Shown: positions 1 through 8,278 of the stretch, in pieces | Layout: every line of letters starts with the position of its first letter | Position numbering within the stretch: the stretch's first letter is position 1 | Assembly (NCBI RefSeq): GCF_000966195.1 | Contig: NZ_LAHL01000013.1 | Location: forward strand, 155,447 to 219,446 | DNA from: Domibacillus robiginosus | GTDB lineage: Bacteria; Bacillota; Bacilli; Bacillales; Domibacillaceae | DNA: 64,000 bases | Reading direction: 5' to 3' | Made by a program: the position numbers and the translations under genes | The notes under the pieces: generated by a model | Told to the model about the DNA's origin: nothing | Databases searched by the model: none | Seen by the model: only the letters and a program-made list of their open reading frames with translations

Positions 1-572
1 CATTTGTCCTGTCCGATTTCTTCAACGAAGCTTGTCTGGCGATGTACATCGAGTCCCCTGATTGGCTGCTCTACTTGAAAAACGATACCCTTCATCTTAC
101 AACGATGTGCGGCTTTCTTCAAGAGCGGTTGGAGCATTTTGTACATCCCGCTCCACATGGAAAGAATCACTTTTCGTTCAGCTTTTTGCAGCATTGTTTC
201 ACAAAATGCCAAAATCGGTTCTTCCCCATGAATGGAAGCAACCCGTTTGTCCGGCTCTGGCTGCACAATTTCTAGTGCTTTTAATGATTCACCGACCGAT
301 GAAAACGTCGCTTCCCATTTTGATTGAATGGAAGCCAAAAATACATCTACCGGAAGCGGTGAATAGAGCGTACTTTTGCCACTCTTCTCCTGAATGACGA
401 CTCCTCGTGCGGCTAAACTTTTTAATACGTCATATACCCGCGCCCGCGGAATACCGGATTCTTTACTGACCTGATACGCTGTTGAGGTACCGCATTTTAC
501 AAGCGTCACATACGCCTGGGATTCATACTGATTAAAGCCCATCTCCTGTATTTTCTCGATCATTCCGTTCAT
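1..572 (-). CDS. TrmB-family transcriptional regulator, partial (C-terminus outside window)
   Basis: Reading the minus strand from the ATG at 572 gives an open frame of about 190 codons running off the left edge. It begins MNGMIEKIQEMGFNQYES and continues with a winged-helix region (AYVTLVKCGTSTAYQVSKES, then GIPRARVYDVLKSL) typical of TrmB-like regulators. After it comes a region with SPLPVDVFLASIQSKWE and an effector-domain-like stretch (LQKAERKVILSMWSGMY). The start is set by GGAGGA eight bases upstream; an in-frame ATG at 584 lacks so good a site. It is transcribed away from the TauE/SafE gene across a palindrome at 633-654, so it may regulate that permease. The family is clear from the HTH layout; the ligand is unknown. 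Confidence 0.8.
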   Translation of the reverse strand, partial: MNGMIEKIQEMGFNQYESQAYVTLVKCGTSTAYQVSKESGIPRARVYDVLKSLAARGVVIQEKSGKSTLYSPLPVDVFLASIQSKWEATFSSVGESLKALEIVQPEPDKRVASIHGEEPILAFCETMLQKAERKVILSMWSGMYKMLQPLLKKAAHRCKMKGIVFQVEQPIRGLDVHRQTSFVEEIGQDK

Positions 573-612
573 GTTCTCCTCCATGGCCTCTTCTTGATTC
601 CATCATATCATG

Positions 613-654
613 TTTACAACCGAAAAAATATTAGTTACTATTATAGTAGTAACT
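613..654 (+). promoter_or_regulatory. Putative promoter with overlapping palindromic operator
   Basis: TTTACA (613-618) and TACTAT (636-641), 17 bases apart, form a plausible sigma-A promoter for the TauE/SafE gene. The -10 is covered by an inverted repeat with 8-base perfect arms, AGTTACTA (633-640) and TAGTAACT (647-654), separated by six bases. A repressor bound there would block the promoter. The divergent TrmB-like protein is the obvious candidate, but the AGTTAC half-site also occurs in the palindrome before the MarR gene at 8279-8298. Confidence 0.5.
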
Positions 655-675
655 ATCTAACAGGAGATGAGATGA

Positions 676-1449
676 TTGGACGAGTCCGTTATGATCATGC
701 TTTTCTTTTTTGGCTTTTTAGCCGCCTTTATCGATGCAGTCGTCGGAGGCGGCGGCTTGATTTCGATTCCCGCTTTGCTCGCGGCAGGGCTTCCACCGGC
801 CACAGCAGTCGCCACGAATAAACTGGCCAGCACAATGGGGGCGCTCACAAGCACAATTGCATTTGTGCGGGCAGGAAAAGTGGATTTCCGGCTCGCAGGC
901 CGGTTGTTTCCACTTGCGTTTATCGGCTCCATTTTCGGGGCGCTAACCGTTCAGCATGTTTCACCAGATTTGTTGAAGCCGCTCATTCTTATTCTGCTGA
1001 CTGTGGTAGCGATTTATACAGTTTTCAAAAAGGACTGGGGCAGCGTTTCCACTTATCAAAAAGGAAGCGGAAAAAGAGCGATTCTGTTTGCGTCAGCAAT
1101 TTTGGTGATCGGTTTTTACGATGGCTTTCTTGGCGCCGGCACCGGTTCTTTTATGCTGTTTGCTTTTTTGCTGCTTGGTTTTGACTTTATGCAGTCTGCC
1201 GGCAATGCGAAGCTTTTGAACTTCGGCAGCAACATTGCGGCTCTCCTGCTTTTCCTGCTGACCGACATGGTATATGTCGGTCACGGCCTTGTAATGGGCG
1301 GTGGCATGGTCCTCGGCGCATTGGCCGGATCAAAATTTGCGATTCAAAAAGGTACCTCGTACGTAAGGCTTTTGTTTATTATTGTGACCGTCTCCTTAAT
1401 CGGTAAAAACGTGTATGACTTTTGGTGCAATCATCTTCTATTAGATTGA
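676..1449 (+). CDS. TauE/SafE-family membrane permease (sulfite/organic anion exporter type)
   Basis: 257 residues, almost entirely hydrophobic, with about eight predicted membrane segments. The N-terminal half carries the family's glycine-rich signature (FIDAVVGGGGLISIPALLAA), followed by the TNKLAST motif. A related second repeat appears as GFYDGFLGAGTGSFMLFAF and NAKLLNFGSNI. This two-fold internal repeat is typical of TauE/SafE (DUF81) permeases, which move sulfur-containing or other small organic anions across the cytoplasmic membrane. The TTG at 676 is preferred because AGGAG lies at 662-666; ATG codons at 691 and 697 have no good site. It is transcribed divergently from the TrmB-like regulator. 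The substrate cannot be told from sequence. Confidence 0.85.
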   Translation: MDESVMIMLFFFGFLAAFIDAVVGGGGLISIPALLAAGLPPATAVATNKLASTMGALTSTIAFVRAGKVDFRLAGRLFPLAFIGSIFGALTVQHVSPDLLKPLILILLTVVAIYTVFKKDWGSVSTYQKGSGKRAILFASAILVIGFYDGFLGAGTGSFMLFAFLLLGFDFMQSAGNAKLLNFGSNIAALLLFLLTDMVYVGHGLVMGGGMVLGALAGSKFAIQKGTSYVRLLFIIVTVSLIGKNVYDFWCNHLLLD

Positions 1450-1591
1450 ACTGAAAAAGTACCCTCGCTTCCATTTCGTCAAGAGCGCAGCACCAGAAAT
1501 AAACGGTGGGGTGAATGATAGTTTTACAAGGCAAACGTTTTTAGTTTCGTCTTTTTTGGTATAGTTTGTATTATAAATACTAAATGTTGTT

Positions 1592-1756
1592 TTGCAGGAA
1601 CGGACTGTAAAAGGCATTATTGCATACCGTTATATTTTCCTGGCCGTTATGGAGCTAGGTTACTTTCAAGAGGAAAAGCTTGTAATAAAACTTATTTCAC
1701 TTGATGATGTAGTAACAGAAGGGTTCGAAGCGTTGATGAAGGAAAAAAACAGTTGA
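1592..1756 (+). pseudogene. Remnant of a (R,R)-butanediol dehydrogenase-like gene (C-terminal fragment)
   Basis: A 55-codon frame without a convincing start reads GIIAYRYIF near its beginning and ISLDDVVTEGFEALMKEK near its end. This matches the C-terminal part of zinc-dependent 2,3-butanediol/sorbitol-type dehydrogenases, where KGIIGYR and EEGFEALVKDK are typical. The Rossmann fold and zinc-binding domain are missing, and the fragment stops before the usual ILV-x-P end. No ribosome binding site precedes it and a terminator follows at 1797. I read it as the decayed end of a lost bdhA-like gene. Family assignment is from memory of conserved motifs. Confidence 0.6.
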
Positions 1757-1796
1757 AATTTTAGTTAAATTGCATTCTGAATCTTAAACAAAAGTA

Positions 1797-1825
1797 AGCA
1801 CATCCGCCACGGATGTGCTTTTTTT
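1797..1825 (+). terminator. Intrinsic terminator
   Basis: Ten-base perfect stem AGCACATCCG / CGGATGTGCT with a CCA loop, followed by seven T. It lies just downstream of the dehydrogenase remnant, of which it was probably the terminator. Confidence 0.85.
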
Positions 1826-1837
1826 GTTTAGAACTGC

Positions 1838-1861
1838 TGTAAAGTGGAATAGTACTTTACA
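1838..1861. promoter_or_regulatory. Inverted repeat upstream of the PNPOx-like gene
   Basis: Perfect 8-base arms TGTAAAGT (1838-1845) and ACTTTACA (1854-1861) are separated by eight bases. They end two bases before the ribosome binding site of the gene at 1877. This could be an operator or a leader hairpin; there is no functional evidence. Confidence 0.35.
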
Positions 1862-1876
1862 TAAGGAGTGATAAAA

Positions 1877-2293
1877 ATGAGTTCATTAAAAGATCAAATT
1901 GTATCCATTATCGACAACAACCTTGTGGGGACGATGGCTACTATTCATGATAACAAGCCACGTTCACGCTATATGACTTTTTTTAATGACAATTTAACGC
2001 TGTATACAGCAACAAGCAAAGACACCCATAAAACAGAAGATGTAGAGCAAAATCCGTATACACATATCTTACTTGGCTATAATGGCGAAGGGATCGGCGA
2101 TGAGTATGTGGAAATTGAAGGAAAAGTGCAAGAATCCGATGACGAAAGCTTAAAACAAAAAGTATGGAACGAACATTTAGAATCGTGGTTTGATGGACCG
2201 GAAGATCCAAAATTATTGATTTTGAAGATCACACCCGAGCAAATCCGTTTAATGAACAAAAAAGGACAGCCTCCACAAACATTGGAGCTGTGA
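1877..2293 (+). CDS. Pyridoxamine 5'-phosphate oxidase-like flavin-binding protein (general stress protein 26 type)
   Basis: 138 residues matching the small split-barrel PNPOx-like family that binds FMN or a related cofactor. Visible features are the N-terminal helix SSLKDQIVSIIDNN, the strand pair VGTMATIHDNKPRSRYMTF, LTLYTATSKDTHKTEDVEQN, and EYVEIEGKVQ. The C-terminal LKITPEQIRLMNKKGQ resembles stress proteins such as B. subtilis YdaG. The ATG at 1877 is chosen because AAGGAG lies about eight bases upstream; a GTG at 1868 overlaps that site. Monocistronic, between two strong terminators. The exact substrate is unknown; a cytoplasmic redox or stress role is the family expectation. Confidence 0.85.
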   Translation: MSSLKDQIVSIIDNNLVGTMATIHDNKPRSRYMTFFNDNLTLYTATSKDTHKTEDVEQNPYTHILLGYNGEGIGDEYVEIEGKVQESDDESLKQKVWNEHLESWFDGPEDPKLLILKITPEQIRLMNKKGQPPQTLEL

Positions 2294-2303
2294 CCCAAAC
2301 CCA

Positions 2304-2336
2304 AAAGCACCGCCTTCTAAAAAGGCGGTGCTTTTT
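2304..2336. terminator. Bidirectional intrinsic terminator
   Basis: Near-perfect 13-base stem AAAGCACCGCCTT / AAGGCGGTGCTTT with a CTAA loop, flanked by A and T runs. It separates the convergent PNPOx-like gene and the ABC exporter; the minus-strand stop codon lies at its edge. Confidence 0.9.
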
Positions 2337-4065
2337 ATTGAGCAGCTGCTACTTCTTCGTACGAACCGATAGCCTCAATACAGCCATTTTTCAGCCGGAT
2401 TACCTGGTCAGCGCGGCGGATTGTATTTAGCCGGTGGGCAATGACAAAGCTGGTCCGGCCCTTCATCAGCCGGCCCAGTGCTTCTTGAATGTGCAGCTCT
2501 GTAATAGTATCGATACTGCTGGTAGCTTCATCTAAAATGAGCAGAACCGGATCGGCCAAAATCGCCCGGGCGATGGCCAGAAGCTGACGCTGTCCCTGGC
2601 TGATTCCTGATCCATCCTGCCGCAGCATAGACTGATATCCCTCTGGCATTCTTTCAATGAATGAATGGGCATTTGCCTGTCTGGCAGCTTCTATTACTTC
2701 TTCGTCTGTCGCATCCAGTCTACCGTAGCGGATATTTTCCATGACGGTTTCCTCAAACAGGACCGTATCCTGCAGTACAAACCCCATTTGACTGCGAAGC
2801 GCGTTTCCACTTATCTCCCGGCTGTTTATACCGTCAAATAAAATACGGCCCTCATTTGGCTCATAAAACCGGGCAAGCAGGTTCATGATGGTGGTTTTAC
2901 CGGACCCGGTTGGCCCGATCAAGGCAATCATGTCTCCTGGTGAAGCATGAAACGAAACATTGGATAGTATTTTTTTATCCGTATCATAGGAAAATGATAC
3001 ATTGTCAAAGGTGACTTCTCCCGCCAGAGGCGGAATCTTTCCTTCTCCTCTGTCTACAGCTTCATCCGTATCCATAATATCAAACACCCGCTCCGCACCG
3101 GCGACCGCTGACAGCATCGTATTGTATTGATTGGCAAGATCATTAAGCGGACGCGTAAACTGGCGGGCATATTCAGTAAAAATAACAATGGTTCCGACCG
3201 TCGCCTGCCCATTCAGTGCCAAAATACCTCCGACAAGCGCAATGACTGCAAAACCGGTGTTATTTAATACATTCATTAATTTTGGAATAAAGCCAGAGTA
3301 CGCCTGTGCCATATAGCCCGCTTCACGCAGCCGTTCATTTTTTTCCATAAACTCATGAATCATTTCTTCTTCCCGTGAAAACATTTTAACAATATGCCGG
3401 CTTGAAATAGCTTCTTCAATAAATCCATTTAAATCACCGAGATGGCGCTGCTGCTCTTTAAATTTCGGTCCCGTCCGGCTGGTGATCCATTTCATTCCAT
3501 AAAACATTAGCGGAATAATAAGCAGGGTAACAGCAGTCAGCAGCGGGCTTAAGTAAAGCATGACTGCGATAGACCCAGCCAGTGTTAAAAGTCCGGATGC
3601 TATCTGAATAATCGAGCTGTTTAGTGTACTGCTTATGTTATCAATATCGTTCGTCACACGACTCATCAGCTCGCCATGGCGGCGTTTATCAAAAAAAGAA
3701 ATCGGCAGCTTATGAAAATGACGAAACAAATCATCACGAAGCTCATAAACCGTTTTTTGTGCAATTTCCACCATCCAGTAGTTTTGCAAAAAGCTGACCG
3801 CCGAATAGCCGATATACACGAGCGCCAAACCGGCGAGCAGCCCAATCAGCCCACGCTCATCTCCTGATGCAATATAATCATCAATGGCCTTTCCAGTTAA
3901 AAAAGGGCCGGCAAGAGCAAGTAGAGAGCTGAGCGCCACCATTACCATTGTCAGCAGCAGCTTTCCTTTTCGCTTCAACAGATAATGGCCGATCCGCTTT
4001 AGTGTGAGAGACATGTTGCCAATTTGCGGCTTTACGTCTCCATTATTATGACCCGGATGCTTCAT
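2335..4065 (-). CDS. Heterodimeric ABC multidrug exporter, subunit with degenerate signature motif
   Basis: 576 residues: an N-terminal six-helix exporter domain (about 20-315) fused to a nucleotide-binding domain. The NBD has Walker A GPTGSGKTT near residue 383, Walker B LLILDEATSSID with the catalytic glutamate, and H-loop VIAHRLNTI. The signature reads GISQGQRQ instead of LSGGQ. This pattern is known for the TM288/YfiC/BmrD-like half of heterodimeric exporters, whose signature belongs to the non-hydrolytic site. The start at 4065 has AGGAGGT upstream and overlaps the end of the partner gene by 20 bases, implying translational coupling. Drug or lipid export from the cytoplasmic membrane is likely; the substrate is unknown. 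Confidence 0.9.
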   Translation of the reverse strand: MKHPGHNNGDVKPQIGNMSLTLKRIGHYLLKRKGKLLLTMVMVALSSLLALAGPFLTGKAIDDYIASGDERGLIGLLAGLALVYIGYSAVSFLQNYWMVEIAQKTVYELRDDLFRHFHKLPISFFDKRRHGELMSRVTNDIDNISSTLNSSIIQIASGLLTLAGSIAVMLYLSPLLTAVTLLIIPLMFYGMKWITSRTGPKFKEQQRHLGDLNGFIEEAISSRHIVKMFSREEEMIHEFMEKNERLREAGYMAQAYSGFIPKLMNVLNNTGFAVIALVGGILALNGQATVGTIVIFTEYARQFTRPLNDLANQYNTMLSAVAGAERVFDIMDTDEAVDRGEGKIPPLAGEVTFDNVSFSYDTDKKILSNVSFHASPGDMIALIGPTGSGKTTIMNLLARFYEPNEGRILFDGINSREISGNALRSQMGFVLQDTVLFEETVMENIRYGRLDATDEEVIEAARQANAHSFIERMPEGYQSMLRQDGSGISQGQRQLLAIARAILADPVLLILDEATSSIDTITELHIQEALGRLMKGRTSFVIAHRLNTIRRADQVIRLKNGCIEAIGSYEEVAAAQ

Positions 4066-5776
4066 GAATACCACCTCCTCTGCCCTGTGACTCCAGCAGG
4101 CGTCTGTATAAGCTGTTTTTACGTGCCAGTTCCCGGTGGGTACCGGAAGCAGCAATTTGGCCGTCTTCAATCATAAAAATGCAATCCGCCTGTTCGGCGG
4201 TCGACACTTTTTGCGTGACAATCAGCACCGTGCAGTTTTGCGAAGTAATCGCGTTGATTAGCGCTGCTTCCGTTTTTACATCCAGTGCACTCGTACTGTC
4301 ATCCAGCAGTAAAATATCCGGCTGGCGGACCAGGGCCCGGGCAATGGACAAGCGCTGCTTCTGCCCGCCTGACAGTGTGACACCCTTTTGGCCAATAACA
4401 GTGTTGTACCCGTCTGGCAGTGAAAGGACTGTATCATGTATTTGGGCTTTTTGTGCGGCTTCGACTACCTCTTCATCAGTAGCATCCTTTTTTCCCCAGC
4501 GGATATTGTCAATAATTGATCCTGTAAACAAATGGGACTCCTGCGGCACAAAGCCAATTTGACGCCGGAGCTGCCTGACATCCATTTGGCTCACATCCCG
4601 CCCGCCAATGGCCACGCGGCCTTCTGAGGGCTCGTACAAGCGCGGAATCAAGGAAAGCAGCGCTGATTTCCCCGAGCCCGTTTCTCCTAAAATAGCGGCT
4701 ATACTGCCGCGCTCAACTCGCATTGAAAGCGAATGGAGTACAGGTGTTTTACCGCCTGGATATGTGAAAGTGACGTTTTCTAAGAAAAGATCCCCTTCTG
4801 CCGGATAGGACTCTGTTACAGCCGGGAGCTGCTCCTGATCCACTGCGAGCACTTCGTTTATGCGAACAGCCGATGCCTTTCCGCGCGCAAAAGCAAGTGT
4901 AATAAATGTGAATATGGATAATGAAATAATAATCCGAGCCGCGTAGTTAATGACCGCGACAATTTCACCGGTGGTAGCCGTGCCATTTTGCATCTCCATA
5001 AAGCCAAGCCATAAAATAAAAAGAAGACCGCCATTCATAACAAGCATTAAAATGGGCACAATGCTTTCAAATGTGCGGATGACGCCAATTGTATCTTCCA
5101 TTAGCGCCTTGCCGGCCCGCTCAAACCGGGATGTTTCGTACCGGCTGCGGACAAATGCCCTGATCAGCCGGATGCCCGTTAGGTTTTCGCGCATGACACT
5201 GTTTACTTTATCAAGCTTGATCTGTACACGGCGGAACATTCCTGCACCCCTGCGCATCATAAACAGCATAAAAAAGGTCATGAACGGCACCGTTACAAGC
5301 AGTACAAGCGCTAATTTAAAATGAACGAACAGTGCCATTGCTGTACCAAAAATGATCATAAGCGGTGCACGCAGCATAATGCGCAGACTCATAAACACGG
5401 CATTTTGCAGCTGGGTTACATCGTTTGTCATTCGCGTAATTAAAGTAGATGTGTCAAAGTGGCCATATTGGCCAAATGAAAAAGACTGCACTTTTTCAAT
5501 TAATTTTTTCCGGATGTCAAATCCATAATTTTGACCAATCCGGGCGGCAATAAATGAATTGGTAATGCCGGCTGCAAAGGAAAACAGTGATAGACCGATC
5601 ATAATGCTGCCCCAAAACAAAATCGAATTCACTTCTCCTGCCACAATACCGTCATCGATCATTTTCGCCATTAAAATTGGCAGCACAAGCTCAACTGCGA
5701 GCTCAAGCAGCATTAATCCCCAGGCAGCGGCCATTCTCAGACGATACGGCACTAACAAAGCCCAAACATGATTCAT
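4046..5776 (-). CDS. Heterodimeric ABC multidrug exporter, subunit with degenerate catalytic site
   Basis: 576 residues, membrane domain then ATPase domain. Walker A GETGSGKSA lies near residue 363 and the signature LSGGQKQR is canonical. Walker B, however, reads ILLLDDSTSALD, with Asp in place of the catalytic Glu, and the H-loop histidine is replaced (LIVTQKVSTAEQ). These substitutions are those expected of the TM287/YfiB/BmrC-like partner and complement the degenerate signature of the downstream subunit. One composite ATP site is therefore intact and the other is not. The ATG at 5776 sits about seven bases after AAGGA; upstream in-frame starts lack a site. First gene of a two-gene operon. 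Confidence 0.9.
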   Translation of the reverse strand: MNHVWALLVPYRLRMAAAWGLMLLELAVELVLPILMAKMIDDGIVAGEVNSILFWGSIMIGLSLFSFAAGITNSFIAARIGQNYGFDIRKKLIEKVQSFSFGQYGHFDTSTLITRMTNDVTQLQNAVFMSLRIMLRAPLMIIFGTAMALFVHFKLALVLLVTVPFMTFFMLFMMRRGAGMFRRVQIKLDKVNSVMRENLTGIRLIRAFVRSRYETSRFERAGKALMEDTIGVIRTFESIVPILMLVMNGGLLFILWLGFMEMQNGTATTGEIVAVINYAARIIISLSIFTFITLAFARGKASAVRINEVLAVDQEQLPAVTESYPAEGDLFLENVTFTYPGGKTPVLHSLSMRVERGSIAAILGETGSGKSALLSLIPRLYEPSEGRVAIGGRDVSQMDVRQLRRQIGFVPQESHLFTGSIIDNIRWGKKDATDEEVVEAAQKAQIHDTVLSLPDGYNTVIGQKGVTLSGGQKQRLSIARALVRQPDILLLDDSTSALDVKTEAALINAITSQNCTVLIVTQKVSTAEQADCIFMIEDGQIAASGTHRELARKNSLYRRLLESQGRGGGIHEASGS

Positions 5777-5871
5777 CCCCATTCCTTCTTCCAATTCTTT
5801 GTTTCCTTTAGTGTAGCAAACATAAAAAAAAATCGCTCCTTTCAAGGAGCATCCGTTGTGCTTGTCCGGCT

Positions 5872-5925
5872 AATGAAAAAAGAAACCTCCAGCCCGTTTA
5901 ATGAACAGCCGGAGAAACTCTTTAC
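5872..5925 (-). terminator. Probable terminator of the CotZ-like gene
   Basis: On the minus strand an imperfect hairpin (outer CTCC/GGAG, inner CTGTT/AACGG) is followed by a T-rich TTTCTTTTTTC. It lies between the cotZ-like stop and the ABC exporter start, so it probably ends the cotZ-like transcript. The stem contains mismatches. Confidence 0.45.
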
Positions 5926-5948
5926 CGTTTCGGTTCAATAAAGTTTTT

Positions 5949-6344
5949 TTAAATCATCAGTTCCATGTCCAAACATTGAATCGCGCTGATTCCTTCAATG
6001 CAGACGGTTACGCATAAATCAGTTCGCTCTAAAAAAGAAAGTTGGTGAAAGCAAACAGCTGTACCGCAGCTCACGTCCAATGGCTGGAGCAGCGAAAGAG
6101 TCACCGTTTTTCGCTTTTCATCTAGATGTTCAATACGGAAGTAATTTGTTGTAAACGGACGATCATCCTTCGATCCGACAGCTTCAAAGTACTCATCCCC
6201 TGTTTTCAGCATAATCGGAATAGTATCCGCATCAAATATTTTCGCCAGCAAGCTGCTGCAAATGTCTGTCTTCATTCCTTTTAATTGATCCTGCTGTTCT
6301 TTCAATATTTTAAGAAAAAAGCCAAGCCCCCTTCTACAGGTCAT
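5949..6344 (-). CDS. Spore coat/exosporium protein of the CotY/CotZ/ExsY family
   Basis: 131 residues. The core DTIPIMLKTGDEYFEAVG, TNYFRIEHL, VTLSLLQPLDV and the end LERTDLCVTVCIEG...AIQCLDMEL align with the conserved parts of B. subtilis CotZ, an outer crust protein that self-assembles through cysteines. Here the N-terminal segment (MTCRRGLGFFLKILKEQQDQ) lacks the cysteine-rich cluster usual in CotZ/CotY; about seven Cys remain in the whole protein. GGAGGAG precedes the ATG. It is monocistronic between two terminators and was presumably expressed in the mother cell, though I could not find a clear sigma-K site. It is the first of several spore-surface genes in the window. Confidence 0.8.
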   Translation of the reverse strand: MTCRRGLGFFLKILKEQQDQLKGMKTDICSSLLAKIFDADTIPIMLKTGDEYFEAVGSKDDRPFTTNYFRIEHLDEKRKTVTLSLLQPLDVSCGTAVCFHQLSFLERTDLCVTVCIEGISAIQCLDMELMI

Positions 6345-6607
6345 TCCCTCTCCTCCTCCAGCCCCTTTATATATAGCTTATTTCTTTTTTGATAAGAGGT
6401 GAAAGCCCATTTTTTATCCTGGCTAATTTTTGTAAACAACCGCCGGTTAAGTCGAATCTTTACCTGTTGCATCATCCACCCGTCGGCCCACATGTAAAAA
6501 TGAGCATATACATTTTGTGAAGTGCCCGATATTTTACTTGGCCGATTGGTTTTTGCAAACTGTTTGTATCCAAAGCATTAATTTCCGATTTTCCCTTTTT
6601 ATAAATA
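6345..6607. other. Intergenic region without a recognised gene
   Basis: AT-rich upstream region of the cotZ-like gene, reaching to the terminator of the MFS gene. Neither strand shows a coding frame with a credible start and ribosome binding site. A CTATATATA stretch close to the cotZ-like start could be part of a sporulation promoter, but no -35 element at proper spacing was found. Confidence 0.5.
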
Positions 6608-6650
6608 AAACAGCCTGCCATCATCGAATAAAACGATGCAGGCAGGCTGA
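6608..6650 (-). terminator. Intrinsic terminator of the MFS gene
   Basis: Long stem CAGCCTGCC.../...GGCAGGCTG with inner CATCG/CGATG and a seven-base loop, followed on the minus strand by TTTTATTTAT. It starts five bases after the MFS stop codon. Confidence 0.85.
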
Positions 6651-6654
6651 AAGC

Positions 6655-7845
6655 TTATAATTGCGGAAAATGATCCGGGTCTTTTTTGCTTTTTTGTACG
6701 AAATAGTAAACGATCACACCAGCCAGCACATAAACCGCACTTGCCGCATAAAGCATTTTAAAGCCAAGGCCCGAGGCGGCAATGCCCATAATAAAGGAAC
6801 CGAAGCCGATCCCAAGATCAAAGAGTGACAGAAACGTAGCAGTCGCCAGCGCTTTTTTCTCGGGGCGCGCCTTCGATATGGCGATCGTTTGGAATCCGGG
6901 AAATAAAGTACCCCAGCCAAGCCCGATCACTCCTGCTGCAACGAGGAAAAGCCCGGCTCCGCCTGCCTGGCTCAGCAAAAGAAGTCCTGCTGCAAATAAA
7001 ACAATTGACGGGTATACAATAGCATTCGCCCCGTACCGGTCAAACCAGCGGCCGGTGAATGGACGTGACAGTACAATCACAATCGCGTACACCACAAAAA
7101 AGAACCCGGATACAGCACCAATCTGTAGCTCCTCGGCATAAACCGAAACAAATGATAAAATAGCTGAATAAACAACAGCAAAAAATGTGCCGGTTAGAGC
7201 AATCGGCAGGGAGGATTTTTCAATTAAATTCCCTGGTGAAAGATCCAGCTTAAACCGGCTGGCCGGCTGTCTGCTGTCCACCGTATCCTTTTTCATCGAA
7301 AAGCCGATTAACAGCGCAATCAATGCAACGGCAGCGCACACTGTAAAGCCCGCTTGAATATCCCACTTGTTCATAATCGCAAGGCCGGTGAATGGACCGA
7401 TAGCCATCGCTAAATTCATGGACATCACATAGTAGCCCATTCCCTCTCCACGGCGCGAGTTTGGAATAATATCTGCTACAACAGCGCCAGCGGCAGTAGT
7501 CGCCATCCCAAAGCCGATACCGTGGAAAAAGCGGAGCACAAGCAGGGCAGCTAATCCATTCGTGAATGGATATAAAATAGATGCGATAAAAAAAATAACC
7601 AATGAAGCGATCAGCACCTTTTTTTTACCAAAGTGCTCCACCCATTGTCCAGAAACGAATCGAATCAAAATGGCTGAAATTAAAAAAACAGTCGTTGCCA
7701 GCCCTGCCTCGGTTTCTGAACCCTTCAATTCATGGAGTACATAAACGGGCAATGTTACAAGCAAAAAATAAAACGTCATAAATAAGAAAAAATTTGTTAA
7801 TGAAATACCGATAAAACTTTTTGTCCATAGTGCTGGTTTATTCAT
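6655..7845 (-). CDS. MFS transporter (drug efflux type)
   Basis: 396 residues with twelve predicted membrane helices. The loop after helix 2 reads GQWVEHFGKKKVLI, a form of the MFS motif A, and the equivalent in the second half is GRWFDRYGANAIVY. Helix 5 carries GPFTGLAIM, resembling the antiporter motif C of drug efflux proteins. The start at 7845 is preceded by AAAGGGGA. It overlaps the end of the MarR gene by eight bases, so both form one transcript and repressor and pump are likely coupled. Proton-driven export of a toxic small molecule is the likely role; the substrate is unknown. Confidence 0.88.
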   Translation of the reverse strand: MNKPALWTKSFIGISLTNFFLFMTFYFLLVTLPVYVLHELKGSETEAGLATTVFLISAILIRFVSGQWVEHFGKKKVLIASLVIFFIASILYPFTNGLAALLVLRFFHGIGFGMATTAAGAVVADIIPNSRRGEGMGYYVMSMNLAMAIGPFTGLAIMNKWDIQAGFTVCAAVALIALLIGFSMKKDTVDSRQPASRFKLDLSPGNLIEKSSLPIALTGTFFAVVYSAILSFVSVYAEELQIGAVSGFFFVVYAIVIVLSRPFTGRWFDRYGANAIVYPSIVLFAAGLLLLSQAGGAGLFLVAAGVIGLGWGTLFPGFQTIAISKARPEKKALATATFLSLFDLGIGFGSFIMGIAASGLGFKMLYAASAVYVLAGVIVYYFVQKSKKDPDHFPQL

Positions 7846-8266
7846 GCAAATCCCCTTTCAATTTCCCAAGCCAATCGTAAAGTGCCAGTTGTACAAGCGT
7901 ACGCTGTTCTTCCGGCACCCGCTCAAGCAGACGGTCATTCATTGACAAAACAGCCTGCTCCCACTCCGGATAGGCCTCACGTGCTTTCTCGGTTAAGTGA
8001 ATCACTTTTATCCGCTTATCTTCACCCGGCACCTGCCGGATATACCCTTGCTTGGCAAGGCGCTGGATCGTCCGTGTCATAGGCGGTGCTTCAACGGCAA
8101 GATACTCACACAGCGCTGACTGCGGCATTGCTCCTTTTGTTTTCAATACAAATAAAACCGCCCATTGCGCACTGTAAAGCCCGAACGGCTGCAAGGTTTC
8201 ATTTACCAGCTTGGTCAGCAAGCGCGACAGCTGATGAATCGTATGAAATAATCCGTGTGTTTCCAT
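7838..8266 (-). CDS. MarR-family transcriptional regulator
   Basis: 142 residues. The winged helix-turn-helix is evident as AQWAVLFVLKTKGAMPQSAL, CEYLAVEAPPMTRTIQRLAK, QGYIRQVPGEDKRIKVIHLT, including the basic wing typical of MarR proteins. The ATG at 8266 has GGAGGA eight bases upstream; a TTG at 8278 is less likely. It is followed by an overlapping MFS gene and preceded by a perfect-armed palindrome at 8279-8298. This implies autorepression of the regulator-pump operon with release by a pump substrate. No conserved redox cysteine of the OhrR type stands out. Confidence 0.9.
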   Translation of the reverse strand: METHGLFHTIHQLSRLLTKLVNETLQPFGLYSAQWAVLFVLKTKGAMPQSALCEYLAVEAPPMTRTIQRLAKQGYIRQVPGEDKRIKVIHLTEKAREAYPEWEQAVLSMNDRLLERVPEEQRTLVQLALYDWLGKLKGDLHE

Positions 8267-8278
8267 GCAATCCTCCAA

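Noticed and set aside
42..397. Plus-strand open frames at the left end
   Set aside because: The minus strand encodes a clear TrmB-type protein across the same bases with a good ribosome binding site; the plus frames have neither start signal nor recognisable content.
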